64,000 bases of DNA, taken from the NCBI RefSeq assembly GCF_012275515.1, contig NZ_JAAZQL010000009.1, forward strand, positions 1 through 64,000, written 5' to 3'. The notes beneath the pieces were generated by a model. The model was not told the origin of the DNA and did not search any database. It saw only the letters and a list, made by a program, of their open reading frames with translations. Made by a program: the position numbers and the translations under genes. This document shows positions 45,264 to 53,249 of the stretch, piece after piece (position 1 is the first letter of the stretch; the number at the start of each line of letters is the position of its first letter). Source of the DNA: Novosphingobium sp. SG707. Lineage in GTDB: Bacteria; Pseudomonadota; Alphaproteobacteria; Sphingomonadales; Sphingomonadaceae.

Positions 45264-45538
45264 GCCGCCTCGCCGGGGGCAAAGGCGCGGATCGCCAGCG
45301 CATGAACCCGCTGACCCGGAATATCGCCCAGCGCCTGATTGACCATCCGCTGGCGCATCACGCGATTGACGCCGGCAAAGGCGGCGCTTTCAATCACCAC
45401 GGTGAAATGCGATTCCCCCGTTCCGTCGTCGCCCATATGTCCGGCATGGCTGCTCGAATCGTTGATGACATCGAGCCGCGCGGGAGCAAAAGCGGCGGTC
45501 AGACGTTGGGTGATTTCCGTGGCAAGCGGGCCGGACAT
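45260..45538 (-). CDS. bolA: BolA family protein
   Basis: This 92-residue protein has the BolA fold with the core ITQRLTAAFAPARLDVINDSS, the SHAGH metal/Fe-S-related segment, ESHFTVVIESAAFAG and the HALAIRAFAP end. BolA proteins work with monothiol glutaredoxins in iron-sulfur trafficking and stress control. It is the first gene of bolA-NUDIX-slipin and is divergent from a J-domain gene, a common alphaproteobacterial arrangement. Confidence 0.95.
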   Translation of the reverse strand: MSGPLATEITQRLTAAFAPARLDVINDSSSHAGHMGDDGTGESHFTVVIESAAFAGVNRVMRQRMVNQALGDIPGQRVHALAIRAFAPGEAA

Positions 45539-45597
45539 AGAAGGTTTCCTTAAAGCAGGGTCTTTCCTCCTAGCCCATTTGTCGCCAAGGGGAAAAG

Positions 45598-46188
45598 ATG
45601 GTTCAGGACAGATTTCACGGCAGGGTTAGGGACTCGCAGCGTCCATGCGAATGGCCCGGATGCGATCAGGCGGGCGAATTTCGCGCGCCCGGCGCCAAGG
45701 CTTCGGGCTTTGACGGGCCGGGTAATTACCGCTGGTTCTGCCTTGACCATATCCGTGCCTTCAACGCCGGTTACGATTATTTCGAGGGCATGAGCCCGGA
45801 GGAAATCTGGGCGGCGCAATCGCCGATCCATGGCTGGGAACAGGAAACGCGAGCCTTTCGCCCAACAGCGGGCATCGATTCGGCCCCGCGCTGGGCCGAT
45901 TTCGCCGATCCGCTGGACGCGATCAGCCAGCGCGCCCGCCGCGCCAGGGAAGCGATGCGCCCTATGGCATGGCCCGATGGCCGCATCGCCAGCCAAGAGG
46001 AAAAACGCGCGCTCGATACGCTGGGGCTGGGGGTCGACGCGGATCGGCGCGAATTAAGGGTGCGCTATTCCGACCTCGTCCACCGCTATCACCCCGACCG
46101 CAACGGCGGCGACCGCAGCCATGAAAGCAAACTGCAACAGGTGGTCGAGGCCTATCAGATGCTGCGCAAATTGCCGGGGTTTGCCTAA
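45598..46188 (+). CDS. J-domain (DnaJ-like) protein
   Basis: This 196-residue protein has a Cys-containing N-terminal region (CEWPGCDQAGEFRAPG and WFCLDHIRAFN) and a C-terminal J-domain (about residues 135-195) with the HPD motif in YHPDRNGG, which stimulates a DnaK-type chaperone. The class is the one found between bolA and cobS in alphaproteobacteria. Here cobS is 4.6 kb further on. Its stop overlaps the convergent SRPBCC stop by four bases. Confidence 0.92.
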   Translation: MVQDRFHGRVRDSQRPCEWPGCDQAGEFRAPGAKASGFDGPGNYRWFCLDHIRAFNAGYDYFEGMSPEEIWAAQSPIHGWEQETRAFRPTAGIDSAPRWADFADPLDAISQRARRAREAMRPMAWPDGRIASQEEKRALDTLGLGVDADRRELRVRYSDLVHRYHPDRNGGDRSHESKLQQVVEAYQMLRKLPGFA

Positions 46189-46622
46189 GCCTCGGCCAGC
46201 GCGGCCAGTTGGTCGGCACACGCGCTCCACCCATTGGTAAAGCCCATCGCTTCATGCTGCTTCATCGCCTCGGCGCTCCAATGGCGGGCGCTGGCGGTAT
46301 AGCGGGTGCCTTCGCCTTCGGCGTCCACCTGCCAGATGCCGATCATAAAGGGGCCGGAGGGCTCCAGATCGCCATTGACCGCATCGGTGGTGACAAAACG
46401 CCGCCCTTCGTCCCACGCCAGATAGATGCCGCGCATCGGCATGACCTCGCCATCGGGGCCGAACATGGTCATTTCGCAGGCCCCGCCCGGGCGGCGATCC
46501 TGATGCACCACCTCGGCCCGCCATGGCGCGGGGCACCACCATTCGTTCTGGCGGTTGACCATGATGTCCCAGACCTTGTCCGGCGCGGCGGCAATATAGC
46601 GGGAGATCGACAATTCATGCAT
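46185..46622 (-). CDS. SRPBCC (AHSA1-like) domain protein
   Basis: This 145-residue protein is an activator of HSP90 homologue-type SRPBCC protein with a START-like hydrophobic pocket. It begins ISRYIAAAPDKVWDIMVNRQNEWW and ends with HEAMGFTNGWSACADQLAALA. Such proteins bind small hydrophobic ligands. ATG at 46622 has GAGG nine bases upstream. It follows a GST gene by 11 bases and forms the last gene of the GST/VOC cassette. Confidence 0.88.
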   Translation of the reverse strand: MHELSISRYIAAAPDKVWDIMVNRQNEWWCPAPWRAEVVHQDRRPGGACEMTMFGPDGEVMPMRGIYLAWDEGRRFVTTDAVNGDLEPSGPFMIGIWQVDAEGEGTRYTASARHWSAEAMKQHEAMGFTNGWSACADQLAALAEA

Positions 46623-46633
46623 GACACGTTTCC

Positions 46634-47281
46634 TCAATCGCGATCGGGCGCGCCCAGCGGGAAATAGGCGCGAAAGGGCCGCGCATTCTCAACACAGCGC
46701 GAGATAGGGGGCAGGGCCAGCAGATGCGCCCGCCAGTCGCGCAGATTTGGGCAATCCTCTGGAATACGCGTGACCCAATCGGCATAGAACAGCGAGGGCG
46801 CGGCCGCGCATTCGATCAGTGTGATCGCATCCCCGGCCTGATAGTCCTCCAGCCATTTCTCGATCCAGCGATAGGTGCGCAGCAGGCGCTCATCGACCCG
46901 CTTTTGCACCTCGTCCGAGACGGCGCCATGGCGGATCGCCTCATCGACGCTCTCCTGCATGGCGTTCATCACGTAATTGTCGAAAACCCGGTCGATCATG
47001 CGGGTGCGGATCGCCGCATCGGGATCGGCGGGCAACAGCGGGGCCGGGCCGGGGTAATGCAGCGCCAGATATTCGATGATCGCGCTGGCCTCGAACACCT
47101 GCGTTTCGCCATCGACCAGCAGGGGGAATTTTCCCATCGGCCCGGCTGCCTGAACCCTAGTGTAAAATTCGGGGTTCTGGCCGTCCAGCATCCGAAAGGT
47201 GAAAGGCGTTTCGTTGGCGTAAAGCGCGATCAGCGCCTTCCATGTATAGGACGAGAAGGGGTGGCCATAGAGTTCGAGCAT
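46634..47281 (-). CDS. Glutathione S-transferase family protein
   Basis: This 215-residue protein has an N-terminal thioredoxin-like half (LELYGHPFSSYTWK, GKFPLLVDGETQVFEASAIIEYL) and a C-terminal helical half (RMIDRVFDNYVMNAMQE, then IECAAAPSLFYAD). The active-site Ser/Tyr lies in the first strand loop. It may conjugate glutathione to electrophiles. ATG 47281 overlaps the stop of the VOC gene; a GTG at 47284 also fits. It is part of a run of five minus-strand genes. Confidence 0.9.
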   Translation of the reverse strand: MLELYGHPFSSYTWKALIALYANETPFTFRMLDGQNPEFYTRVQAAGPMGKFPLLVDGETQVFEASAIIEYLALHYPGPAPLLPADPDAAIRTRMIDRVFDNYVMNAMQESVDEAIRHGAVSDEVQKRVDERLLRTYRWIEKWLEDYQAGDAITLIECAAAPSLFYADWVTRIPEDCPNLRDWRAHLLALPPISRCVENARPFRAYFPLGAPDRD

Positions 47282-47787
47282 CACGCGCCCTTTCGCGCCG
47301 CTTCAATGGCGGCAATGTCGATTTTCACCATCGTCTGCATTGCGGCAAACACCCGCCCGCGCGCCGCAGGATCGGGATCGCCCATGCCCTCGATCAAGGC
47401 GCGCGGCGTGATCTGCCAACGCACACCCCAGCGATCCACGCACCATCCGCAGGCCATCGGCCCCCCGCCACCGGAAATCAGCGCATCCCAATAGCGGTCG
47501 GTCTCTTCCTGCGTTTCGGTGGTCACCTGGATCGAAAAGGCATCGGTATGCTTTGTATGCCCGCCGCCATTCAGGCCGATGCAGGCAAAGCCCAGCAGCG
47601 TGAATTCCACCACCAGCGCATCGCCTGCCTTGCCGCCCGGATAATCGCCGGGCGAGCGCATGACATGGCCCACCGCCGTATCGGGAAACAGACCGGCATA
47701 GAAGACCGCCGCCGCCTCGGCCCCGCCATGCACGGCCTTGTCATACCACAGGCAGAGCGTGCCCTTGGCTTTCCCCCACTGGCTCAT
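47281..47787 (-). CDS. VOC family (PhnB-like) protein
   Basis: This 168-residue protein is a PhnB/3-demethylubiquinone methyltransferase-like VOC protein. The family pattern is seen in LCLWYDKAVHGGAEAAAVFYAGLFPD, FTLLGFACIGLNGG and GGGGPMACGWCVDRWGVRWQITPRAL (in parts). Many members are of unknown function. It overlaps a GST gene at each end by four and one bases, so translation is coupled. It likely belongs to the detoxification unit under the HxlR regulator. Confidence 0.88.
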   Translation of the reverse strand: MSQWGKAKGTLCLWYDKAVHGGAEAAAVFYAGLFPDTAVGHVMRSPGDYPGGKAGDALVVEFTLLGFACIGLNGGGHTKHTDAFSIQVTTETQEETDRYWDALISGGGGPMACGWCVDRWGVRWQITPRALIEGMGDPDPAARGRVFAAMQTMVKIDIAAIEAARKGA

Positions 47788-48434
47788 ACTTTTGCCTCCG
47801 ATGATGCCGCCTGTGCCGCCGCGATCAGGGCATGGTCGATAGCCTTGGCCTCGACATAGCTCGCCCGTCCGGTCAGGCGTTCGCCATAGGCCACAAATTC
47901 CGGCAATTCGGGCAGGGTCTTGAACATCGTGCCCCACAATACATGGCTGCCGACATAGACATCGGCCATCGTGAAGCGATCGCCGCACACATAATCGACC
48001 CCGCGCAAATGCGCCGCCAGCGTGTCCACCACCATGTCATAGCAGCCAAATCCGACGCTCACCCGCTGGCGCTCGGTCGGTTCAAAGCCCATGGATCGCG
48101 CGGTGATCGCCTGTTCCAATGGCCCTGCGGCAAAGAACAGCCAGCGATAATAAGCCGCCCGCTCCCGCGCGGTGGGGGCCAGCGCGCCGCCGCCCTCGGT
48201 TTCGGCCAGATAGGCACAGATGGCCGAGGTTTCGGCAATCGGATAATCGCCATCGGCGCTGTGATGCACCAGCGTCGGCAATTTGCCCAGACCATTGGCC
48301 GCCAGCAGCGCCGCCGGTTTGGGTGCGCCATATTCGACGATCACCTGTTCGTAATCGGCCCCGACCTCATGCAGCGCCCATCGCGCGATTTGCCCGCGCG
48401 ACATCGGATTGGTGAAAAACGTATAGCTGGCCAT
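47784..48434 (-). CDS. Glutathione S-transferase family protein
   Basis: This 216-residue protein has the N-terminal thioredoxin-like fold (YTFFTNPMSRGQIARWALHEV, GLGKLPTLVHHSADGDYPIAETSAICAYL) and the C-terminal helical part (YYRWLFFAAGPLEQAIT, CGDRFTMADVYVGSHVLWG). The N-terminal Asn-Pro-Met-Ser segment resembles beta-class-like GSTs with Ser near the thiol. It overlaps the VOC start by four bases and lies 52 bases from the upstream glyoxalase gene. Confidence 0.92.
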   Translation of the reverse strand: MASYTFFTNPMSRGQIARWALHEVGADYEQVIVEYGAPKPAALLAANGLGKLPTLVHHSADGDYPIAETSAICAYLAETEGGGALAPTARERAAYYRWLFFAAGPLEQAITARSMGFEPTERQRVSVGFGCYDMVVDTLAAHLRGVDYVCGDRFTMADVYVGSHVLWGTMFKTLPELPEFVAYGERLTGRASYVEAKAIDHALIAAAQAASSEAKV

Positions 48435-48486
48435 AACGCATCCTCACGAGAACATTGATGGAACAATATCGCGAAAAGGGGCGCCC

Positions 48487-49272
48487 TCAAACCAGTTTCT
48501 GGCCCACGATGGCAAAAGCCGCGCCTTGCGGGTCCAGCGCGTTGATAATCCAGTCTCCGCCGGGAACTTCGACCGGCCCGTGCAGCACATTGGCCCCGCC
48601 CGCCACCGCGGCCCGATGCGCGGCGTCGAAATCGGCGGCGCGTATATAGTGGTTCCACCCGCCCATCGATACATGGGGCGGCTTGGGCATCATCGCGCCA
48701 ATCGTCACGCCATTATGGGCAAGGAACTGATAGGTGCCGAAACTGCCCATATCCATCGACCCTGCCGGTTCCCAGCCGAAGATCTCGGTATAGAAGGCCA
48801 GCGCGGCGTCGAAATCGCCGGTGTAGAGTTCGTTCCAGCCCACGCTCTGCGCCTCGGTGGGGGAAAAGGCGACCGAAGGGGTGGCGTCCGGCCCCGGATT
48901 GGGCTGCATCAGATAGAAGCTGGCGCCCCACGGGTCCATGACCATCGCAAAGCTGCCCTCGGCAATATCCATGCGGGGCATCAGCGCCCGCCCGCCGCGC
49001 GCGATCACCTGCGCCAGCGTGGCGTCCAGATCATCGGTGCCGATATAGCCGACCCACATCGGATGCGCGCCCTGCGCCAGCATATCCTCCGACAGCGGCA
49101 GCACCCCGCCGACCTGACGCCCATCGGCGCGGGCGATATGACCGTAGAACAGCGGCGGCTCGTTCCCCGGCGCGATGGTCCAGCCGATGGTGTCCTCATA
49201 GAAGGCTTTGGCCCCGGCGGCGTCCTTGGTCATCAGCTCATACCAGATCCAGCTTCCCAGCAGCTTGTCCAT
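48487..49272 (-). CDS. Two-domain VOC (glyoxalase-fold) protein
   Basis: This 261-residue protein has two VOC modules (about residues 5-120 and 135-255), similar to the CFP30B-type hydroxylase/glyoxalase group of actinobacteria and alphaproteobacteria. Each has a WYELMT or WNELYT opening, a FY or FYTEIFGW segment and a closing DPWGASFYLMQP or DPQGAAFAIVGQ. The GTG/ATG choice is simple: ATG 49272. It heads the minus-strand cassette and is divergent from the HxlR gene. Confidence 0.9.
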   Translation of the reverse strand: MDKLLGSWIWYELMTKDAAGAKAFYEDTIGWTIAPGNEPPLFYGHIARADGRQVGGVLPLSEDMLAQGAHPMWVGYIGTDDLDATLAQVIARGGRALMPRMDIAEGSFAMVMDPWGASFYLMQPNPGPDATPSVAFSPTEAQSVGWNELYTGDFDAALAFYTEIFGWEPAGSMDMGSFGTYQFLAHNGVTIGAMMPKPPHVSMGGWNHYIRAADFDAAHRAAVAGGANVLHGPVEVPGGDWIINALDPQGAAFAIVGQKLV

Positions 49273-49361
49273 CTCGCTCTCCCTTTGGGGCATCCCTTGT
49301 GATTCTGTATTGACGTGATTCGTATCGACAGAGGGTGGCAGTATGGTTACAAATTACAACC
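49273..49361. promoter_or_regulatory. Divergent promoter/operator, VOC cassette / HxlR gene
   Basis: These 89 bases hold both promoters. An inverted repeat ATGGTT-N9-AACCAT (49343-49363) ends in the HxlR start codon. HxlR-type regulators bind short symmetric sites of this kind, often overlapping their own start, so it is a candidate operator. A direct TTAC repeat lies within its spacer. Confidence 0.5.
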
Positions 49362-50027
49362 ATGAAGTTGGGAAAAGTAACCTCTGAAACCAAGAACAGT
49401 CATGGACGCTGGTATGGCGATGCCTGCGGGGCGGCGTTTGGCATGGAATTGCTGGGCGAACGCTGGGCCGGGCTGGTGCTGCGCGAGCTGATGCTGGGCG
49501 CGCGGCGGTTCACCGATCTGCGCTTTGCCCTGCCGGGGATCAGTGCCCGTGTTTTGACCGAGCGGCTGAACGGGCTGGAGGCAGCCGGCCTTGTCCGACG
49601 TGATGAGGAGGAGCGGCTCTATGGCCTCACGCCTTGGGGTCGGGCGGTTGAGCCGGTGCTGCTGGCCATGTGCCGCTGGGCGCTGATGTCGCCGGATCGG
49701 GATATGGCGCTGGCGATCTCGCCGGTGGCGCTGATGCTCTCGCTGCGGGCTCTGATCGTGGCGGAACGGGCGGCGGATATGGACATGACCTGCGCCATCA
49801 TCATCGCGCGCGAGAGTTTTTCGCTGACACTGCAATTGGGCGTGCTGACCATTGCGCGGGGAGGGGCAGGGGGCGATTTCATCCTGACCGCCCCCAACAC
49901 CGCGCCGCTCAAGCGCTTCATCTATGGCAAGGCGCCCTTGGCCGGACTGCCGGATCTGGCGCTGGCGGGCGATGCCTATATGGCCATGATGTTCGCCCGC
50001 TGCTTTGCGCTTCCTGATACGGTTTAG
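49362..50027 (+). CDS. HxlR-family transcriptional regulator with C-terminal domain
   Basis: This 221-residue protein has an N-terminal HxlR winged helix (about residues 15-100: CGAAFGMELLGERWAGLVLREL, FTDLRFALPGISARVLTERL, GLVRRDE). Most HxlR proteins are about 110-150 residues; here an extra ~110-residue C-terminal domain follows (AISPVALMLSLRALIV onwards) that could bind a ligand. The protein has a Cys at residue 22 (GDACGAAFG), a position often used by redox-sensing HxlR members. It is divergent from the VOC/GST cassette and probably controls it. Its stop overlaps the convergent GST stop by four bases. Confidence 0.9.
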   Translation: MKLGKVTSETKNSHGRWYGDACGAAFGMELLGERWAGLVLRELMLGARRFTDLRFALPGISARVLTERLNGLEAAGLVRRDEEERLYGLTPWGRAVEPVLLAMCRWALMSPDRDMALAISPVALMLSLRALIVAERAADMDMTCAIIIARESFSLTLQLGVLTIARGGAGGDFILTAPNTAPLKRFIYGKAPLAGLPDLALAGDAYMAMMFARCFALPDTV

Positions 50028-50668
50028 GCCAATCCTGCGGCCTTGGCCTGTGCGATTTCCATTGCGGCCACGCTTTGCCATGCCGGCCGGGCAGTCACGC
50101 GGTCATACCAGGCCGCAATCGCCGGGAAACGCGCCCTGTCCAGCCCCGCGCCAATATATTCGGCCGTGCGCAGCAGGCTGGCCACGGCCACATCGCCCAG
50201 CGAGAATTCGCCAGCCAGCCAGCCATCGGAGGGCGTCACGCCTTCCAGATAGGACAGCACCTCGTTGAACTTTTCGATCGCGGCCAACGCCGCATCCTCA
50301 TCCCCCGCCACGCCGCGAAAACGGGGCAGGACAAAGCGGTTGAAGATCGCAGGGCCAAGCGCGGGCACCATGATCGTATCGGCCAGTTCCTCGAACCACA
50401 CCGCGCGGCCGCGCGCGCGGGCCTCGACCGGATAGATCGGGGCATCGGGCGCCAGCGCGTCGAAATAGGCGCAGATCGCGGTGGAATCGCAGAGCCGGTA
50501 ATCGCCGTCCTTGATCGCCGGGATCTTGCGGAACGGGCTGGCAGCCAGAAAATCCTCGCAAGGATCGGCAAAGCTGAAAGGCGGCATGTCGAATGCAAGC
50601 CCCTTTTCCGCCGCCACCACGGCCACTTTGCGCACGAAAGGCGAAAACAGGGCGCCGAACAATTCCAT
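50024..50668 (-). CDS. Glutathione S-transferase family protein
   Basis: This 214-residue protein has the GST pattern: ELFGALFSPFVRKVAVVAAEK, then ASPFRKIPAIKDGDYRLCDSTAICAYF, and a C-terminal half with FSLGDVAVASLLRTAEYIG. The Ser in the first loop is the likely catalytic residue. ATG at 50668 gives the standard start. It is convergent to the HxlR gene and divergent from cobS, so it may be a separate transcript from the other GST/VOC genes. Confidence 0.92.
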   Translation of the reverse strand: MELFGALFSPFVRKVAVVAAEKGLAFDMPPFSFADPCEDFLAASPFRKIPAIKDGDYRLCDSTAICAYFDALAPDAPIYPVEARARGRAVWFEELADTIMVPALGPAIFNRFVLPRFRGVAGDEDAALAAIEKFNEVLSYLEGVTPSDGWLAGEFSLGDVAVASLLRTAEYIGAGLDRARFPAIAAWYDRVTARPAWQSVAAMEIAQAKAAGLA

Positions 50669-50756
50669 AATAATTTCTCTCCCCAAGGTGAATCTGGTTC
50701 TCAAACCCTGCAAACATATTGCAGCCGCGAGAAGCAGCGGCTAGCAGTTTTGTGCG

Positions 50757-51749
50757 ATGACCGAGATTCAGAACATTCAGCCCGACAGCCGCTCGACCAC
50801 CATCCTGAGCGCACCCGACATCACCGTTGATGTGCGCGAGGTGTTCGGCATTGATATCGACATGAAAGTCCCCGCCTTTTCGGTGGCGGACGAACGCGTG
50901 CCCGACCGCGACGACACCTATGTGTTCGACCCGGACACCACGCTGGCGATCCTTGCCGGTTTTGCCTATAACCGCCGCGTGATGGTTCAGGGCTATCACG
51001 GCACCGGCAAATCGACCCATATCGAGCAGGTGGCCGCCCGTCTGAACTGGCCCTGCATCCGCATCAACCTTGACGCGCATATCAGCCGTATCGACCTGAT
51101 CGGGCGCGACGCCATCGTTCTGAAGGATGGCAAGCAGGTCACCGAATTCCGCGAAGGACTGCTGCCCTGGGCGCTGCAGACGCCGACGGCGCTGGTGTTC
51201 GACGAATATGATGCTGGCCGCCCCGACGTGATGTTCGTGATCCAGCGCGTGCTGGAAACCGAGGGCAAGCTGACCCTGCTGGACCAGAACCGCGTGATCC
51301 GCCCGTCCAAGTGGTTCCGCCTGTTCGCCACCGCCAACACGGTGGGCCTTGGCGATACGTCGGGCCTCTATCACGGCACGCAGGCGATCAATCAGGGCCA
51401 GATGGACCGCTGGAACATGGTCGTGGCGCTGAACTATCTGCCTCATGCGACGGAAACCGGCATTGTCCACAAGAAGGTGCCCGGCCTGCCCGAACGCACC
51501 ATCGCCGACATGGTGCGCGTGGCCGACCTGACCCGTGCGGGCTTTATCAATGGCGACATCTCGACCGTGATGAGCCCCCGCGCCGTCATCACTTGGGCGC
51601 AGAACACCGAAATCTTCAAGGACGCCGGTTTCGCCTTCCGCCTCTCGTTCCTCAACAAGTGTGATGAGACCGAGCGCGTGCTGGTGGCTGAGTATTATCA
51701 GCGCGTGTTTGGGACGGATCTGCCCGAGAGCGTGGTGGCGCGGGCTTGA
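50757..51749 (+). CDS. cobS: Cobaltochelatase CobS subunit (AAA+ ATPase)
   Basis: This 330-residue AAA+ protein is the ATPase subunit of the aerobic cobalt chelatase. The N-terminal CobS motif is at residues ~30-65 ([34 protein letters not shown]), Walker A in [13 protein letters not shown], Walker B in [10 protein letters not shown] and sensor [10 protein letters not shown]. Normally cobT follows directly. Here a decayed ORF follows and no cobalamin genes are near, so its role is uncertain. Related CobS-like proteins are kept in genomes lacking cobalamin synthesis. Confidence 0.93.
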   Translation: MTEIQNIQPDSRSTTILSAPDITVDVREVFGIDIDMKVPAFSVADERVPDRDDTYVFDPDTTLAILAGFAYNRRVMVQGYHGTGKSTHIEQVAARLNWPCIRINLDAHISRIDLIGRDAIVLKDGKQVTEFREGLLPWALQTPTALVFDEYDAGRPDVMFVIQRVLETEGKLTLLDQNRVIRPSKWFRLFATANTVGLGDTSGLYHGTQAINQGQMDRWNMVVALNYLPHATETGIVHKKVPGLPERTIADMVRVADLTRAGFINGDISTVMSPRAVITWAQNTEIFKDAGFAFRLSFLNKCDETERVLVAEYYQRVFGTDLPESVVARA

Positions 51750-52247
51750 TGCCCGTTGCCGCGCTGGCCTTCTTTCTGGCCTTTGGTGATCTGGAAGAAG
51801 GCCCGCAGCGCTGGTGTGCCTATCGCACGTCCGCCGAGATGAAAAAAAGCGGTCGGATCGGGCGAAACGAGCGGACAGTGGGCCGAGATGCGATAGCAGG
51901 GCGGGGCAGTAACCCGTCTGTTTTATGCCACCGAGAGCGAAGATTATTACGTCGAGGACACTTATAGCCTGGACACGACAGGACGGACGGTGGCGCTGGC
52001 TAGGCATGGCCATTACATCAATGACCCGTTTTGGACGGCCGTCTATCGCTCTGATGCCAAAGGCAAGCTGATGCTGACCCAGCCAAGTGCAGCCGAAAAG
52101 AAGAAGCGTGAGACGGCCGGGCGCGAAGATAGTTTTCTCGACTGGCCGAAATACGTCAATCTTTCGTCCATGCCTTTTGCGGGTTTGGTGGCGCGAAGGA
52201 ATGGGGCGGTTGTCATGCGATATGGCTGCATCAAGGCGTCGCGTTGA
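51749..52247 (+). pseudogene. Hypothetical gene after cobS with frameshift and stop
   Basis: The ATG overlaps the cobS stop (TGATG). Frame one reads a short hydrophobic start ([19 protein letters not shown]) to SAEMKK. Removing one A from the AAAAAAA run at 51842-51848 leads into a frame reading KAVGSGETSGQWAEMR, then TAG (51894). The third part continues in that frame with AVTRLFYATESEDYYVEDTY, then LDTTGRTVALARHGHYINDP and the end at 52247. The original protein of about 165 residues is not one I recognise. At least two lesions are needed, so it is a pseudogene. Confidence 0.65.
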
Positions 52248-52349
52248 GTTTTGAGGTAGGAGGGGCCTCCGGCGGGCAAAGGGACTTGTCCCTTTGCAAT
52301 CCCATTAATTTTGGGTGGGACCGCAAGCTGGGGTGTTTTGGAGTTGATG

Positions 52350-52385
52350 GCCTGCGGCGCAATTAGAAAGCTCCGCAGGCTTTTT
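52350..52385 (+). terminator. Terminator within repeat copy 2
   Basis: GCCTGCGG (52350-52357) pairs with CCGCAGGC (52373-52380) and is followed by five T. It should stop transcription coming from cobS on the plus strand. Confidence 0.8.
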
Positions 52386-52412
52386 ATTGGATACGTCGCG
52401 TCCGACACCTGA

Positions 52413-52448
52413 CGCTGAACCCGCTGAACCCGCTGAACCCGCTGAACC
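52413..52448. repeat. Four tandem copies of a 9-bp unit
   Basis: CGCTGAACC occurs four times head to tail without a mismatch. Copy 1 of the surrounding element has only one similar unit (CGGCTGAACCC). The number of units is thus variable between copies and likely varies between strains. Confidence 0.9.
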
Positions 52449-52502
52449 CTTGGCACGACAAAGACAGTAATGGGAGCGCGAGGGTCTCGACCCTCGCATT
52501 AT

Positions 52503-53249
52503 CTATTCCCCCGGATAAAACGCCCGGTTGAAAAACAGCCCATCAGGCGGCGCATTCACCGGCAACGCCTGCCGATTGCGCGCGGCCAAGGCTTCGCCCA
52601 CCCGCTCCACCGGCCATTGCCCCAGGCCGACAAAAGACAGCGCCCCCACCATCGATCGCACCTGATGGTGGAGGTAACTCCGCGCGGCGGTTTCGATGAT
52701 CACTTGATCGCCCTGCCGCCGCACGGTCAGGCTGTCGAGCGTCTTAAGGGGGGAGGCGGCCTGACAATGGACCGAGCGGAAAGTGGTGAAATCATGGTGG
52801 CCAACCAGCGCCTGCGCGGCCTCATGCATCGCCTCGGCGTCCAGCGGTTTGGCCACCTGCCACGCATGGTTCAGTCCGATGGTCAGCGGCGCGCGGCGGT
52901 TGACGATGCGATAGATATAGCTGCGCCCGATGCAGGAAAAGCGCGCATGCCAGTCATCGGCCACGACCCTGCAATCCAGCACCGCAATCGGATCGGGGCG
53001 CAGATGGTAATTCATCGCCTCCATCAGGCGGAAGGGGGCGATGTCCTTTTGAATATCGACATGGGCCCGCATGAACAGCGCGTGGACCCCGGCATCGGTG
53101 CGCCCGGCGGCAAACATCACGGCCTGCTCGCCGGTGACGCGTTCGATAGCTTCCTCGACGGCCTGCTGGATGCTGGGGCCATGCGCTTGCCGCTGCAGGC
53201 CCATGAAGGGCGTGCCGTCAAATTCCAGCGTAAAGGCGAAACGGGTCAC
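52503..53249 (-). CDS. truA: tRNA pseudouridine synthase A
   Basis: This 248-residue protein makes pseudouridine at tRNA positions 38-40. The catalytic Asp is in [16 protein letters not shown]. Other family pieces are [35 protein letters not shown] and [16 protein letters not shown]. The GTG at 53249 overlaps the fmt stop by four bases (GTGA) and gives the normal N-terminus. It is the second gene of fmt-truA and ends four bases from repeat copy 2. Confidence 0.94.
   Translation of the reverse strand: MTRFAFTLEFDGTPFMGLQRQAHGPSIQQAVEEAIERVTGEQAVMFAAGRTDAGVHALFMRAHVDIQKDIAPFRLMEAMNYHLRPDPIAVLDCRVVADDWHARFSCIGRSYIYRIVNRRAPLTIGLNHAWQVAKPLDAEAMHEAAQALVGHHDFTTFRSVHCQAASPLKTLDSLTVRRQGDQVIIETAARSYLHHQVRSMVGALSFVGLGQWPVERVGEALAARNRQALPVNAPPDGLFFNRAFYPGE

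Larger units (their letters stand above)
52260..52499. repeat. Three-hairpin dispersed repeat, copy 2
   Basis: This is the second copy of the element at 34438-34652. The shared order is the GGGGCCTCCGGCGGGC block, the CAAAGGGAC-TT-GTCCCTTTG hairpin (52277-52296), a GCCTGCGG hairpin with T run (52350-52385), CGCGTCCGACAC, TGAACCC, GACAGTAA followed by GGGAGC, and GCGAGGGTC-TC-GACCCTCGC (52478-52497). It differs mainly in the second hairpin and in a tandem expansion at 52413-52448. It again lies between convergent genes (the cobS side and truA). Confidence 0.85.

Noticed and set aside
50669-50756. Cobalamin riboswitch upstream of cobS
   Set aside because: The gap is only 88 bases and shows no B12 box.
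50298-52013. Long minus-strand frame opposite cobS
   Set aside because: Shadow of a conserved gene in high-GC DNA; it has His/Gly/Asp-rich composition and no start context.
52413-52448. CRISPR-like array
   Set aside because: The units are 9 bases and directly adjacent with no spacers, so this is a plain tandem repeat. No CRISPR array was seen anywhere in the window.
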